From positions 62,001 to 126,000 of the forward strand of contig NZ_JACWMY010000006.1 in the NCBI RefSeq assembly GCF_014773265.1: DNA of 64,000 nucleotides. The letters run 5' to 3'. This DNA is from Mucilaginibacter pankratovii. Its GTDB lineage: Bacteria > Bacteroidota > Bacteroidia > Sphingobacteriales > Sphingobacteriaceae. A program made the translations under genes and the position numbers. Each line of letters starts with the position of its first letter. The stretch's first letter is position 1. This document shows, in pieces, positions 34,038 to 43,504 of this stretch. Under the pieces are notes generated by a model. The model did no database searches. It worked only from the letters and a program-made list of their open reading frames with translations, and had not been told where the DNA came from.

Positions 34038-35486
34038 ATGAAAAAATCATTATTATTTTTAGTACTTGGCACCACCATATTGATGGCATCGTGCAGTAAA
34101 AAAGAAGCAGTTATCGATCCGGATCCTCCCATTGTAGTTGTTCCAACAACCGCTGTTGAAGTAACTGGCGACATTGCTACCAGCACTACCTGGACCGCTG
34201 ACAAAATTTATACACTTAAAGGTTTTGTGTACGTTACAAACGGCGCAACACTTACTATAGAAGCCGGTACAATTGTTAAAGGCGATAAAGCAAGCAAAGG
34301 TACTTTGATCATTACCCGCGGCGCAAAGATCAGCGCTATTGGTACTGTTGATAAACCAATTGTATTTACTTCATCATTTGCTGTGGGCACTCGTTCATCT
34401 GGTGATTGGGGTGGTATCATCCTGTTGGGTAAAGCGCCGGTTAACCAGAGCGATAACACGCCTATCGAAGGTGGTTTGGATGCAAAAGGCGACGCTGCCA
34501 AATACATCCAGTACGGCGGTACTGATGCTGCTGACAACTCAGGTACTTTAAAATATGTGCGTATTGAGTACGCAGGTATCCCTTTTTCACCAGATAATGA
34601 GATCAACGGCCTTACAATGGGTGGTGTTGGCTCAGGTACAACACTTGATTATATCCAGATCTACCGCTCGGGCGATGATTCATTTGAGTGGTTTGGTGGC
34701 TCGGTAAACGCTAAACACTTATTATCTATCGGTGCTTTAGATGATGATTTTGATACCGATTTTGGTTACTCGGGTAAGGTGCAGTTTGGTATCGCTCAGC
34801 GTTACCCTTCTATCGCTGATAACTCTGGTTCAAACGCGTTCGAGTCGGATAATGATGGTTCTGGTTCTGATAAAGTACCACAAACTTCGGCTGTTTTCTC
34901 AAACATGACCTTATTAGGCCCAGCATCAGGTGCTGCAACTCCTTCAAACATCAGTGCTAACTTTCAGCATGGTGCACAGCTTCGCCGTAACACTGCAGAG
35001 AGCATCTTAAACTCTGTATTCGCAGGTTTTATGGAAGGTATCTACATTGACGATTCCAAAGTAACAACTGCTGGTTCAACTTCAACCAACTATACTGCTG
35101 GTCGTTTAGTGTTCGAAAACAACCTGATCTACGGTAGTAACAGGAAGAGCAATGAAGTAAAAGGCGACAACGCTGTTCAAAAAGCCATCTTCGAAGCAAC
35201 TTTGAGAGCTAACAACACTTTCCTTGCAACTTCATTTGCTGATGCATTGATCACATCGCCGTTTAAATTCTCATCTGACTTTGCTAACGCAGGCACTCCG
35301 GATTTTAAGGATGTAGCGGGTTCGCCATCGGCTTCAGGTGCATTATTTACTAATGCAAAAGTTAATATCGCATTCTTTGATAAAGTTACTTTCCGTGGTG
35401 CTGTTGGTGATACCGACTGGACTGCCGGCTGGACTAACTTTAACCCACAGGTTATGCCTTACACCACCCCTGGTGCTGTAAAATAA
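34038..35486 (+). CDS. Surface lipoprotein with repeated beta-structure
   Basis: A 482-residue protein with a lipoprotein signal (LFLVLGTTILMASC, acylated C19), then a Pro/Asp/Val-rich spacer and a long domain: WTADKIYTLKGFVYVTNGAT, LTIEAGTIVKGDKASKGTLI, IVFTSSFAVGTRSSGDWGGI. The pattern suggests a right-handed beta-helix on the cell surface. Homologues in Bacteroidota are common next to TonB receptors and lack a known activity. It shares the 11-bp array with the receptor upstream, so it is likely the surface partner of that system. The last 56 bp are duplicated at 39239-39295. Confidence 0.85.
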   Translation: MKKSLLFLVLGTTILMASCSKKEAVIDPDPPIVVVPTTAVEVTGDIATSTTWTADKIYTLKGFVYVTNGATLTIEAGTIVKGDKASKGTLIITRGAKISAIGTVDKPIVFTSSFAVGTRSSGDWGGIILLGKAPVNQSDNTPIEGGLDAKGDAAKYIQYGGTDAADNSGTLKYVRIEYAGIPFSPDNEINGLTMGGVGSGTTLDYIQIYRSGDDSFEWFGGSVNAKHLLSIGALDDDFDTDFGYSGKVQFGIAQRYPSIADNSGSNAFESDNDGSGSDKVPQTSAVFSNMTLLGPASGAATPSNISANFQHGAQLRRNTAESILNSVFAGFMEGIYIDDSKVTTAGSTSTNYTAGRLVFENNLIYGSNRKSNEVKGDNAVQKAIFEATLRANNTFLATSFADALITSPFKFSSDFANAGTPDFKDVAGSPSASGALFTNAKVNIAFFDKVTFRGAVGDTDWTAGWTNFNPQVMPYTTPGAVK

Positions 35487-35487
35487 T
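35432..35487 (+). repeat. Direct repeat, copy 1 (3' end of the lipoprotein gene)
   Basis: Starts GACTAACTTTAACCCACAGG and ends GTGCTGTAAAATAAT, including the stop codon. It matches 39239-39295 with about three substitutions and one inserted base. The two copies enclose the barrel and DUF5977 genes. Confidence 0.85.
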
Positions 35488-35507
35488 AGTAGAAATTTAA
35501 AATTGAT

Positions 35508-35540
35508 AAAAATGGCTTTCCAATCCGGGAGGCCATTTTT
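35508..35540 (+). terminator. Terminator after the lipoprotein gene
   Basis: AAAAATGGC and GCCATTTTT pair around TTTCCAATCCGGGAG, followed by an AT-rich tract. Confidence 0.8.
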
Positions 35541-35569
35541 ATTTATTAATATTTATATTATAAATACTT

Positions 35570-38146
35570 ATGCACAAGTGGCTTTTTGTTTTATTATGGT
35601 TGATTAACGTAAGTACTGTTTTTGCACAAAATGATAAGAAATTACTAATACAAGGTACGCTTAGAGATTCTACTAATGATAAAGTTATTGCTAAGGAATA
35701 TTTTAATGTTGATATAAATGGCAAATTGATAAGTTTAAGAACTGACGGCCAAGGCAAATTTGTTTCAAACGTAAGTTCCGACCATTTTACTCAATTCGAA
35801 TTTAGGGTAAACGGTTACCAGTACAAAAGGATAAAACCCAGTAGGTTAAAAAGTGACACATTGGATTTTAAATTTATTAACCTATCGCCTAAAGTAACTG
35901 CGCTGAAAGAGGTTGTTATTAAGGCAACAAAGAGGTATCGAGATACGGTTAGAATCGATTTTTCAAAGGAAAAGTTCGAGAGATTTACTATGGTAAATGA
36001 GATATTTGCCGGTAAGAGTGGATTTAGTAGCAGTAACGGCACATTGTATTATAACGGTAAGATAGTAAGCGATATAAGCGTAAACGGAGGTGAGTTTTTT
36101 GGGAAAAAGAATTTGGATGTATATAAAACGTTACCTGCGTTGGTAATTGGTAATATCGAGATCACAGAAACAAACATTGATAGTTTAACTAACGCAACGG
36201 TTTTAAATCCCATAATTAAAGTGGATTTAAAGTTGAAAGAAAAATATAGAAGCGCGGTTTTTGGCGATCTAAGCGCTGGGGTCGGAACATCAGATAGATA
36301 CCTCGGTTATGCGGAATTATTTAAATATAATGGGAATGAGCAAATATCTTTAGCAGCGAATGCTAATAATATTAACCTGGTTGATAACACGCTTTTAGAC
36401 CGGAATGTAAGTTTTACGGCTAATGGTAGCGATTCTAAAACAAACTTTTTAGACCTTAGCTACAGAAATTTTATCCGGAAGAAAATTGAATTCAGGTTTT
36501 CTGCAAAAGGGGTAATGCAGAATAGAACTTCTGACCTTAAAACTGAACGACGAGATGAACTGATCGATCAGGTGTCTTCCACAAGCGTTGTTTCAAACTT
36601 TAAACAATTTGATATACAGCGGGCTGGGGCAATAATTAATTATAAGATAAATGAAAGCAGTAATTTAAGCTATAGCCAAAATTTTACGTATAACGACAAT
36701 CGACAAATAGATTCATCGCAGTATTTAATTGACGCTAACAACACACAAAGCTTATCAATATTAAATAAAAACAGAGCAACTTACGGGTATGCATTAACGG
36801 GTGACCTAAAATATCAAAAGCAGTTTATAAGTGCAAAAGGACGCTTTATAGGTTTAGGTATAGGTTACAACAGTGAGCGTAATACCGTTAACGAAAATAG
36901 CCGGGTATTTGCTTTACTTGGCCAGGGAATGGATACATACTACGTGCAAGGAAAAAGGCAATTAAGCACACTGGGGTTTGCCGGTAATATTGATTACCAT
37001 CATCCTGTTTTAGAAGATGGCTCGCTGCAATTCTCTGCGGCATTTAAAACCGAACGGTTAAATTTTACTACTAATTTAGATTCGGATACAATAAAAATAA
37101 GTAACGAGTTTCCTACAAATATTCTTAATAATATTTACAAATCGGGGATTAAATTTTATAAAATATTTAATGTTATTACAATTGATGCGTTGATAAGTGG
37201 GAGCTTTAACAGCCGGGTTGTTAAGGAATTCATTGCAACCCGGGAATATCATTTTGCACACCCGGTTATCGACGTTAAGGCTAACTACAAAATAAATAAG
37301 AAGAACGATTTTGTTGTTAACGTTGGAGTAGCCCCTGTTTACCCAGAGGTTAATCAACTAACAGGTATTGGAAATAGTTTTGATCTGATCAGCCAGCGGC
37401 AAGGGAACGCCGGCATTAAGCCTGAGTTGAAGAGCAGCTTTAATATCGCATACAATGCGAGGAAATCGGATTCGCTGAACCTGAGTATTAGCGGTTTTGT
37501 TGAGCATTATAGCGCTAAGTTCGGCGATAATGTGATAATTAAACCCAATACTTATCAGATTGGATTTGTTGACAATATTGGGAATTCAATATCCAGTCAG
37601 CTATCGGTTACATGGAATAAGACCTTTAAAACGATTGGTGCTTACAGCTACACAACCAAAGTAGGCTATGAGGAATTGCCGGTTATCGTAAATCAGCAGC
37701 GCTATAGCAATAAAAATAAATATATAGGTCAAAGCATTACTACATCCTTTACAATAATTAAAAAGTACGTTTATATTGCGCCAAATCTGAATATTACTTT
37801 TAATAACTATACATATCAAAACGGCGGCTCCAAAATATTGACGATTATCTATAGCGATAAATTCTCTTTTTCTTTTAAAAGCTTGCAGCTTAATTTATAC
37901 CCCGTATCAAATTTCAATTATAACGCTGGGATTAATAAATCTTTTACGTGGGCATTAAATAGTGATGTTAATATGAACATACTTAAAAAGCGCGGCACCA
38001 TTTGGTTAAGAGGGTACGACATCTTCAATTCATTTAAATATTACAGTAATTATGTTGGCGCTAATTACGTGCAAACCGCAAAATTCGCCGGATTAAATCG
38101 ATATATTATCGTGGGATTAATTTTAAAGGTTAATAATATTAATTAA
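35570..38146 (+). CDS. Outer-membrane beta-barrel protein, TonB-receptor-like
   Basis: An 858-residue protein with a signal peptide (1-20, ending VFAQ), a carboxypeptidase-D-like domain (about 27-110), a short plug-like stretch (LKEVVIKATKRYRDTVRIDF, GTLYYNGKIVSDISVNGGEF) and a large barrel of about 650 residues. The architecture is that of the receptor-like outer-membrane barrel family. It differs from its neighbours in strong AT richness and in codon use, and lies between two copies of the lipoprotein gene's 3' end, so it looks imported. It is followed 73 bp later by the DUF5977 gene, its probable partner. Confidence 0.88.
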   Translation: MHKWLFVLLWLINVSTVFAQNDKKLLIQGTLRDSTNDKVIAKEYFNVDINGKLISLRTDGQGKFVSNVSSDHFTQFEFRVNGYQYKRIKPSRLKSDTLDFKFINLSPKVTALKEVVIKATKRYRDTVRIDFSKEKFERFTMVNEIFAGKSGFSSSNGTLYYNGKIVSDISVNGGEFFGKKNLDVYKTLPALVIGNIEITETNIDSLTNATVLNPIIKVDLKLKEKYRSAVFGDLSAGVGTSDRYLGYAELFKYNGNEQISLAANANNINLVDNTLLDRNVSFTANGSDSKTNFLDLSYRNFIRKKIEFRFSAKGVMQNRTSDLKTERRDELIDQVSSTSVVSNFKQFDIQRAGAIINYKINESSNLSYSQNFTYNDNRQIDSSQYLIDANNTQSLSILNKNRATYGYALTGDLKYQKQFISAKGRFIGLGIGYNSERNTVNENSRVFALLGQGMDTYYVQGKRQLSTLGFAGNIDYHHPVLEDGSLQFSAAFKTERLNFTTNLDSDTIKISNEFPTNILNNIYKSGIKFYKIFNVITIDALISGSFNSRVVKEFIATREYHFAHPVIDVKANYKINKKNDFVVNVGVAPVYPEVNQLTGIGNSFDLISQRQGNAGIKPELKSSFNIAYNARKSDSLNLSISGFVEHYSAKFGDNVIIKPNTYQIGFVDNIGNSISSQLSVTWNKTFKTIGAYSYTTKVGYEELPVIVNQQRYSNKNKYIGQSITTSFTIIKKYVYIAPNLNITFNNYTYQNGGSKILTIIYSDKFSFSFKSLQLNLYPVSNFNYNAGINKSFTWALNSDVNMNILKKRGTIWLRGYDIFNSFKYYSNYVGANYVQTAKFAGLNRYIIVGLILKVNNIN

Positions 38147-38219
38147 TTGTTATGTTATTAATTTTAATGAAAAGCGAATTGTTTAAACATTAAGTTTGAC
38201 TAAATATTTAAATATAACC

Positions 38220-39134
38220 ATGAAAAAAATCTTATCACTCTTTGCTTTACTAATCTGTTACGCAGGTAGCTTTGCGCAGACTTTATCTCCGTCAGCTTCA
38301 ACGTTTGAGTCGGACACCTATTACACTATCACAGTGAATGGCGAAACTAACTCTGCGTATTTAAATAATATTTCATACCCCAGAACAGACAACACTTCGC
38401 CAACATTCAATGGTACTAATTATTTAACTGCTGATGGCATTGGTCAAACCAATCTGTTTATGCAATACCAAGTTCCTGCGAGCAAAACCCAATTTACATT
38501 TAAAGTAACTAACGTAAACACTATAAATATGCAGGTTACATTTTCTTTTAATGTAAGTGGCCCAGGCATACCTTCAAAAAAGTTGACGTTTACCGTTAAT
38601 GTAAAGCCTAAGGCGGCAATTTTCTATAACGTTGCTAAAACACAGTTTTTTACGAAAAATAATTGCGGTACAGGGTACACGGGAACCAGTGTTGCATATA
38701 GCGTACCTGCAAATAAATACAACTCAACCACTCAAGCGGATGCCGATCAGAAGGCTCAAAATGAGATTAATGCTAATGGACAAGCGCAGGCTAATGCAAA
38801 CGGTTCTTGTTTTATAGATTATAGTCATTGGTTTACGAGTTGGGATCATTCTATGAGATACAATGGAAGTGATTGGTCAACCGACATGTATTGGAATAAA
38901 GACTTAGTCGCTACGACTACTGTTACTATACAAGTTTACCAAAGTGGGGTATTTAAAGGCGTTGTAGCCACAGGGGTTCCAAACACAGGGCACGCATTTT
39001 TAGATTTTACGCCATACTTAACTTTACATGCTCCTAATGCTCATACATTTGAAAATGTGTCGTTAAAAATTATTTCAGATAGCAACACGGCCATTTCTGA
39101 TTTTTCTGATACTTATGATATGCAAGTAGATTAG
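38220..39134 (+). CDS. Secreted DUF5977-containing protein
   Basis: A 304-residue secreted protein. Signal peptide at 1-20 (ending GSFAQ), an Ig-like N-terminal part (about 25-130), then one DUF5977 unit near residues 138-200: FFTKNNCGTGYTGTSVAYSV, PANKYNSTTQADADQKAQNE, QAQANANGSC. DUF5977 units occur in large Bacteroidota surface proteins; here there is one. The C-terminal part is again beta-rich. The ATG at 38220 starts the signal peptide. The gene shares the AT-rich composition of the barrel gene upstream and closes the inserted segment. Confidence 0.85.
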   Translation: MKKILSLFALLICYAGSFAQTLSPSASTFESDTYYTITVNGETNSAYLNNISYPRTDNTSPTFNGTNYLTADGIGQTNLFMQYQVPASKTQFTFKVTNVNTINMQVTFSFNVSGPGIPSKKLTFTVNVKPKAAIFYNVAKTQFFTKNNCGTGYTGTSVAYSVPANKYNSTTQADADQKAQNEINANGQAQANANGSCFIDYSHWFTSWDHSMRYNGSDWSTDMYWNKDLVATTTVTIQVYQSGVFKGVVATGVPNTGHAFLDFTPYLTLHAPNAHTFENVSLKIISDSNTAISDFSDTYDMQVD

Positions 39135-39238
39135 CGCTCACTTATATTGAAGACTTATAGATGTTTACACACAATATTGGCCGTTGGTGGATGGCTGCTG
39201 TTTCATTAGTTAACCAAATTGATTTGTAATATCGTTTA
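39135..39238. other. Non-coding tail of the inserted cassette
   Basis: About 100 bp between the DUF5977 stop and the second direct repeat. No gene and no inverted repeat or integrase site is recognisable; composition is AT-rich like the cassette. Confidence 0.4.
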
Positions 39239-39295
39239 GACTAACTTTAACCCACAGGTTATGCCCTACACCACCTCCGGGTGCTGTAAAATAAT
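39239..39295 (+). repeat. Direct repeat, copy 2 (decayed 3' end of the lipoprotein gene)
   Basis: GACTAACTTTAACCCACAGG ... GTGCTGTAAAATAAT, the partner of 35432-35487, with an extra base in CACCTCCGGGTG that breaks the reading frame. It is not attached to any coding sequence. It is followed by its own terminator. Confidence 0.85.
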
Positions 39296-39311
39296 CGCAA
39301 TAAAATATCAC

Positions 39312-39346
39312 AAAAAGACTGCCTCATCATATGAGGCAGCTTTTTT
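39312..39346 (+). terminator. Terminator after the second direct repeat
   Basis: CTGCCTCAT (39319) and ATGAGGCAG (39331) pair around a three-base loop, with A-run before and T-run after. Possibly the original terminator of the lipoprotein gene before the cassette arrived. Confidence 0.8.
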
Positions 39347-39376
39347 ACTTAAATAAAAGATAGCGCAGTTGAATAG

Positions 39377-39976
39377 ATGAGTTTTTTACATGTACATTTT
39401 AGTGAGATAGATACCCAGATATCGCAGTTTGCGAGGGCCATTGCTTTGCCTATACGCGTTTTTATCCTGCGGATGATAGCCGAGAACGGCAACAGCCTAA
39501 GCAAGCAGGCTTTTTATACCACCGCCTTTAATACAAAAACCATAAACAAGCACATACAGGAATTGCGCGGGCTGGGCATCATCAAAGCCAAAACCGTAAA
39601 AGCCGAGGTAACTTATTGTATCGACGAAAAGCTGTTCGGGCAAATGTCGGCCAACTTTAGTACGTTCTTTGAGCAAAACGCCTTGCCGGGTGAGGATCCG
39701 GCAAACGCAAACCCATCCCAGGCGGTAGCCCGTCCGTCGGATTTAATGAATTTTACCAATTTTGGTGCTTATATCAAAGATCATCGACTGGAGCTGAACC
39801 TCTCGCAGGCAACCCTCGCAGCAAAAATAAACATAGACCGCGCCCTGCTCAGCCGGATAGAGACAGGGAAAAAAGAGCTGAATACAGATAGGTTACCATT
39901 GCTTGCCAAAGCACTTTACCTCGATGTTGATGAATTAAGGGATGCAGAACATAAATTGAGTAAGGGAACTGCTTGA
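39377..39976 (+). CDS. Fusion regulator: winged helix plus XRE-type HTH
   Basis: A 199-residue DNA-binding protein with two different binding domains. Residues about 8-85 look like an ArsR/winged-helix domain (LPIRVFILRMIAENGNSLSK, TINKHIQELRGLGIIKAKTV); residues about 125-190 are an XRE/HTH_3 domain (IKDHRLELNLSQATLAAKIN, RALLSRIETGKKELNTDRLP). A Pro/Ala-rich linker joins them. It lies between the imported cassette and the second large receptor. It has no cognate array of its own, and may regulate the neighbouring surface genes. Function not known. Confidence 0.85.
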   Translation: MSFLHVHFSEIDTQISQFARAIALPIRVFILRMIAENGNSLSKQAFYTTAFNTKTINKHIQELRGLGIIKAKTVKAEVTYCIDEKLFGQMSANFSTFFEQNALPGEDPANANPSQAVARPSDLMNFTNFGAYIKDHRLELNLSQATLAAKINIDRALLSRIETGKKELNTDRLPLLAKALYLDVDELRDAEHKLSKGTA

Positions 39977-40010
39977 AAAGAACAGTAATTCACTTTAGAC
40001 CCATCTTTTG

Positions 40011-40125
40011 TTAACATTGAATTAATAAAAGAACGGATCACGCATGTACACAGCGTAGTTAAATATAATCCTCCCATAACATTGGGTTAACATTGTAGCC
40101 GAACCTTTGTGGTGTTAAAATAACA
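40011..40125 (+). promoter_or_regulatory. 11-bp-phased TTAACA repeats before the second receptor
   Basis: TTAACA at 40011 and TTAATA at 40022 are 11 bp apart; ATAACA at 40076 and TTAACA at 40087 are again 11 bp apart. AACCTTTG at 40102-40109 fits seven of eight bases of the -7 box, and the start codon is at 40129. The second pair sits just where an activator would replace the -33 element, as at 31075-31157. Confidence 0.65.
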
Positions 40126-40128
40126 CAA

Positions 40129-43100
40129 ATGAAAAAGCTATACTTTATACTGATCACTTTACTTTTTGCCACAGCCGCAAACGCACAAATAACTACTGCC
40201 GTTATCAGCGGTAAGGTGGTAGATCAAAAAGGAATTTCTTTACCGGGTGTATCTATCTCGGTTATAAACACCAGCACGGGCACACGCTACGGCTCACAAA
40301 CAAATGCCGAAGGGCGCTACACCATCCCCAACTTAAACGCGGGTGGCCCCTACACCATTAGTGCTACCTTTATCGGTTACAAAAAGGATGAACGCACCGA
40401 TATCAACTTACAATTGGGCAGTGCTACTTTCAACTTTTTACTGGTAGATGAAACCACTTCGCTTAAAGAAGTAAAGGTTGTTGCCACAAACGGTGCAAGC
40501 AAAACAGGCGCAAGCACACGCATCAGCGCAAATCAGATCCGCAACCTGCCTACCATCAACCGCAGCCTGCAGGATCTTACCCGTACTACACCGCAAAGCA
40601 ATAACAACTCGTTCCAGGGTGCCAACTACCGTTACAATAACGTAACGCTTGATGGAGCCATTAACAACGATGCGATAGGCTTTAGCCCGTCATTAGGCGG
40701 CCAGTCTAACGCTTCGGGCCAGGTGGGCAGCAGTACCCGTACCAGTCCGGTATCGTTAGATGCGATACAGGATATACAGGTGCTGGTAGCCCCATATGAC
40801 ATAAAAATTGGTAACGTTTTGGGCGGCAGTATCAACGCGGTAACCCGCAGCGGTACAAACGATGTCACCGGTTCTATTTACGGCTATGGCCGCGGTGCCT
40901 TCCTGGTAGGCCCAAACAATTCTAAAGTTGCATTGGGTGGCGATGGCTCAAGCCTGCCATCGTCTTTCCACGATTATCAAACCGGGATCCGCTTAGGTTT
41001 CCCGCTGATCAAAAATAAATTATTCTTCTTCACCAACGAAGAAATTGCCCGCCGGCAGGATCCCGTTATCAGGGGCCTTGATCACAACGGTTCAGCTAAT
41101 ATATTAAGCCAGGCTGATGGTGATAAAATTGTTACTGCATTTAAAGCATTTACTACCGATGCTGCCCATCCAAATGGCATTGACCCGGGAACGTATAACA
41201 ACACATCTATCTTCTCGCGCAGCAACAAATACTTTAACCGTATCGACTGGAACATCAACGATAAAAACCAGTTAACCCTACGTAACAACACTATCTCGTC
41301 AACCGCTACTAACTTAGAGCGCGATCAGCAGAACTTCCGTTTCGGCGGCATCGACTATACATCGCATAACAACTCCAGCTCAACTGTTGCCGAATTGAAA
41401 TCTCGTTTTAGCAACAATGTAAGCAACAGTTTAGTATTGGGTTACTCAAACGTGCATGACTACCGCGACCCGAACTCTAACCCCGCTTTGCCGCAGATAG
41501 AAATTACCGGTAACACACCGGGTACCACCATCTTTTTGGGTACCGACCGTGAGGCTGCCATATTTGATATGCGCCAAAAAACTACCGAGTTTACCGATAA
41601 CCTTACCTTAATAAAGGGAAAGCACACCTTTACCTTTGGTACACACAACGAGTTTTACGATATCACCTACAATTTTGTAAACGCCTGGAACGGCCGTATC
41701 GCTTACAGCAGCATCGCTAACTTCCTGGCCAATAACCCTTCACGTACACGTGCCAATTATAATTACATAAACAACACCCGCGATTATATTATGGCCAACC
41801 CATCGGCAAGGTTTAAAGTAAACCTGCTTAGCCTTTACGGCCAGGACGAGATACACCTTACCGATAACTTTAAGCTTACCGCGGGTATCCGTTTTGACTA
41901 TGCCGATGTGCCAAACACACAGCCGCTAAGCACCAAAACAACCAATGCACCAGTTGATGTAAATTACGGCAACACTTTTACCTATACAAAACCTGCTGAT
42001 ATTAAAAACAACTACTTGGGCAACGTGCAAATAAACCCAAGGGTATCTTTTAACTATGATATCAATGGCGACCAAACAGCTATATTGCGTGGTGGCACAG
42101 GCTTCTTTACCGGCCGTGTACCATTCGCTTGGTTTGGTTACGCGTTTTATAACAATGGCGATACTTACGGCGCTTACGATAAAAAGCCAACCGCAGCAGC
42201 ACCCATTACCCCGGGTACCAACCCTGTACAGGCACCGGTTAATGGCGGCTTAGGTTATGTAACACAACAAACCAACCCGGCACCAAACGTAAGCGCCACC
42301 GGCCCAACCCAGGTTGACTTAATTGACAATAACTTTAAAATGCCGCAGGTATGGCGTACTAACTTAGCTTACGATTATACCACTGCCGATAAATGGAAAT
42401 TTACGGTGGAAGGGATCTACACCAAAGTTATCCGCGATTTGAAATTCCAGCAGGTAAACATTACCGACCAGGTAACTTACTACCCGTATGACGTAGATAA
42501 ACAGCAGCCGATATTTGTGAACAAAGGCGTTAACCCATCGTACACCAATGCCTACCTGTTATCAAACACCAACCAGGGTTACCGTTACAGCTTAACTGCG
42601 CAGGTAGCCAAAACATTCCCTTTTGGCTTGAATGCATCGGTAGCTTATACTTACGGACACTCTAAAGATATCACCAACGGTATCCGTAACTCCATGGAAA
42701 GCAACTGGCAGCTGAATCAGGCGCTTAATCCAAACAGCCCTGTGTTAGCCAACTCTAATTTCGATATCCGTAACCGCATCGTATCAACCCTTAACTATAT
42801 GGTTAACTGGGGTGGCAATCAAAACTTAACCGCCAACTTTACCTTCTTCCTGAGTGCGCAATCGGGTAACCCGTATTCGTACGGCTTCCTGCCAAGTGCT
42901 ATAGACGGTACTGGCCAGCAGGTTAGCTTAGCCTACATCCCTAAAACAGGCGAAACGGTCAACTTCTTTAGCGACGTTGCCGGTGGCCAAACCGCGGTGC
43001 AACAGGCAGCTGCGTTTGATGCCTTTATAGATAAGGATAAATACCTGTCTACCCGCCGTGGGCAGTTCACCCAGCGTAACGCTGCGTTTACGCCGTGGAA

Positions 43101-43413
43101 CAATAACCTTGATTTCCGTTTCTCACAGGACTTTAAATTCGGGAAAGGTAAACGTAAGCAGGTGATCACCTTTACTTACGATATTGTGAACTTAACCAAC
43201 CTGCTGAACAAAAACTGGGGACAATATTACTTCTCGGCCAATACGTTCAACTCAACTGCGAGTGTGGGCTTAACGCCTAAAACAACACCGGCCTTTGGTT
43301 CGGTAGCGTCAACATATCCTAAGTACACCTTCAGCGATCCGGGTGTGCCATATTCTGTAGACCTGTTTGCTTCGCGCTGGCAGATGCAGTTTGGCTTGCG
43401 CTACGCGTTCTAA
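40129..43413 (+). CDS. TonB-dependent receptor, Oar-like
   Basis: A 1094-residue outer-membrane protein. Signal peptide (1-19, ending ANAQ), a carboxypeptidase-D-like domain (about 25-105, KVVDQKGISLPGVSISVINT), a plug with NRSLQDLTRTTPQSNNNSFQ and VTLDGAINNDAIGFSPSLGG, and a long barrel ending MQFGLRYAF. It belongs to the Oar-like group without a SusD partner. A terminator follows at 43441. The upstream TTAACA pairs tie it to the two other array-controlled genes. Confidence 0.95.
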   Translation: MKKLYFILITLLFATAANAQITTAVISGKVVDQKGISLPGVSISVINTSTGTRYGSQTNAEGRYTIPNLNAGGPYTISATFIGYKKDERTDINLQLGSATFNFLLVDETTSLKEVKVVATNGASKTGASTRISANQIRNLPTINRSLQDLTRTTPQSNNNSFQGANYRYNNVTLDGAINNDAIGFSPSLGGQSNASGQVGSSTRTSPVSLDAIQDIQVLVAPYDIKIGNVLGGSINAVTRSGTNDVTGSIYGYGRGAFLVGPNNSKVALGGDGSSLPSSFHDYQTGIRLGFPLIKNKLFFFTNEEIARRQDPVIRGLDHNGSANILSQADGDKIVTAFKAFTTDAAHPNGIDPGTYNNTSIFSRSNKYFNRIDWNINDKNQLTLRNNTISSTATNLERDQQNFRFGGIDYTSHNNSSSTVAELKSRFSNNVSNSLVLGYSNVHDYRDPNSNPALPQIEITGNTPGTTIFLGTDREAAIFDMRQKTTEFTDNLTLIKGKHTFTFGTHNEFYDITYNFVNAWNGRIAYSSIANFLANNPSRTRANYNYINNTRDYIMANPSARFKVNLLSLYGQDEIHLTDNFKLTAGIRFDYADVPNTQPLSTKTTNAPVDVNYGNTFTYTKPADIKNNYLGNVQINPRVSFNYDINGDQTAILRGGTGFFTGRVPFAWFGYAFYNNGDTYGAYDKKPTAAAPITPGTNPVQAPVNGGLGYVTQQTNPAPNVSATGPTQVDLIDNNFKMPQVWRTNLAYDYTTADKWKFTVEGIYTKVIRDLKFQQVNITDQVTYYPYDVDKQQPIFVNKGVNPSYTNAYLLSNTNQGYRYSLTAQVAKTFPFGLNASVAYTYGHSKDITNGIRNSMESNWQLNQALNPNSPVLANSNFDIRNRIVSTLNYMVNWGGNQNLTANFTFFLSAQSGNPYSYGFLPSAIDGTGQQVSLAYIPKTGETVNFFSDVAGGQTAVQQAAAFDAFIDKDKYLSTRRGQFTQRNAAFTPWNNNLDFRFSQDFKFGKGKRKQVITFTYDIVNLTNLLNKNWGQYYFSANTFNSTASVGLTPKTTPAFGSVASTYPKYTFSDPGVPYSVDLFASRWQMQFGLRYAF

Positions 43414-43440
43414 ATAAAGCAATAACATTTTATACAAAAG

Positions 43441-43468
43441 CGCCTGGCTTATGCCGGGCGTTTTTTTT
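43441..43468 (+). terminator. Terminator after the Oar-like receptor
   Basis: CGCCTGGC and GCCGGGCG pair (one G-T) around TTAT, followed by eight Ts. Confidence 0.88.
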
Positions 43469-43504
43469 GAAAATGCTTGTAAAACCGTATTCCCCAAATA
43501 ATAC

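Noticed and set aside
31172-35486. SusC/SusD polysaccharide-utilisation locus
   Set aside because: Neither receptor is followed by a SusD-type lipoprotein; the lipoprotein here has a beta-helix-like pattern instead of SusD TPR-like helices.
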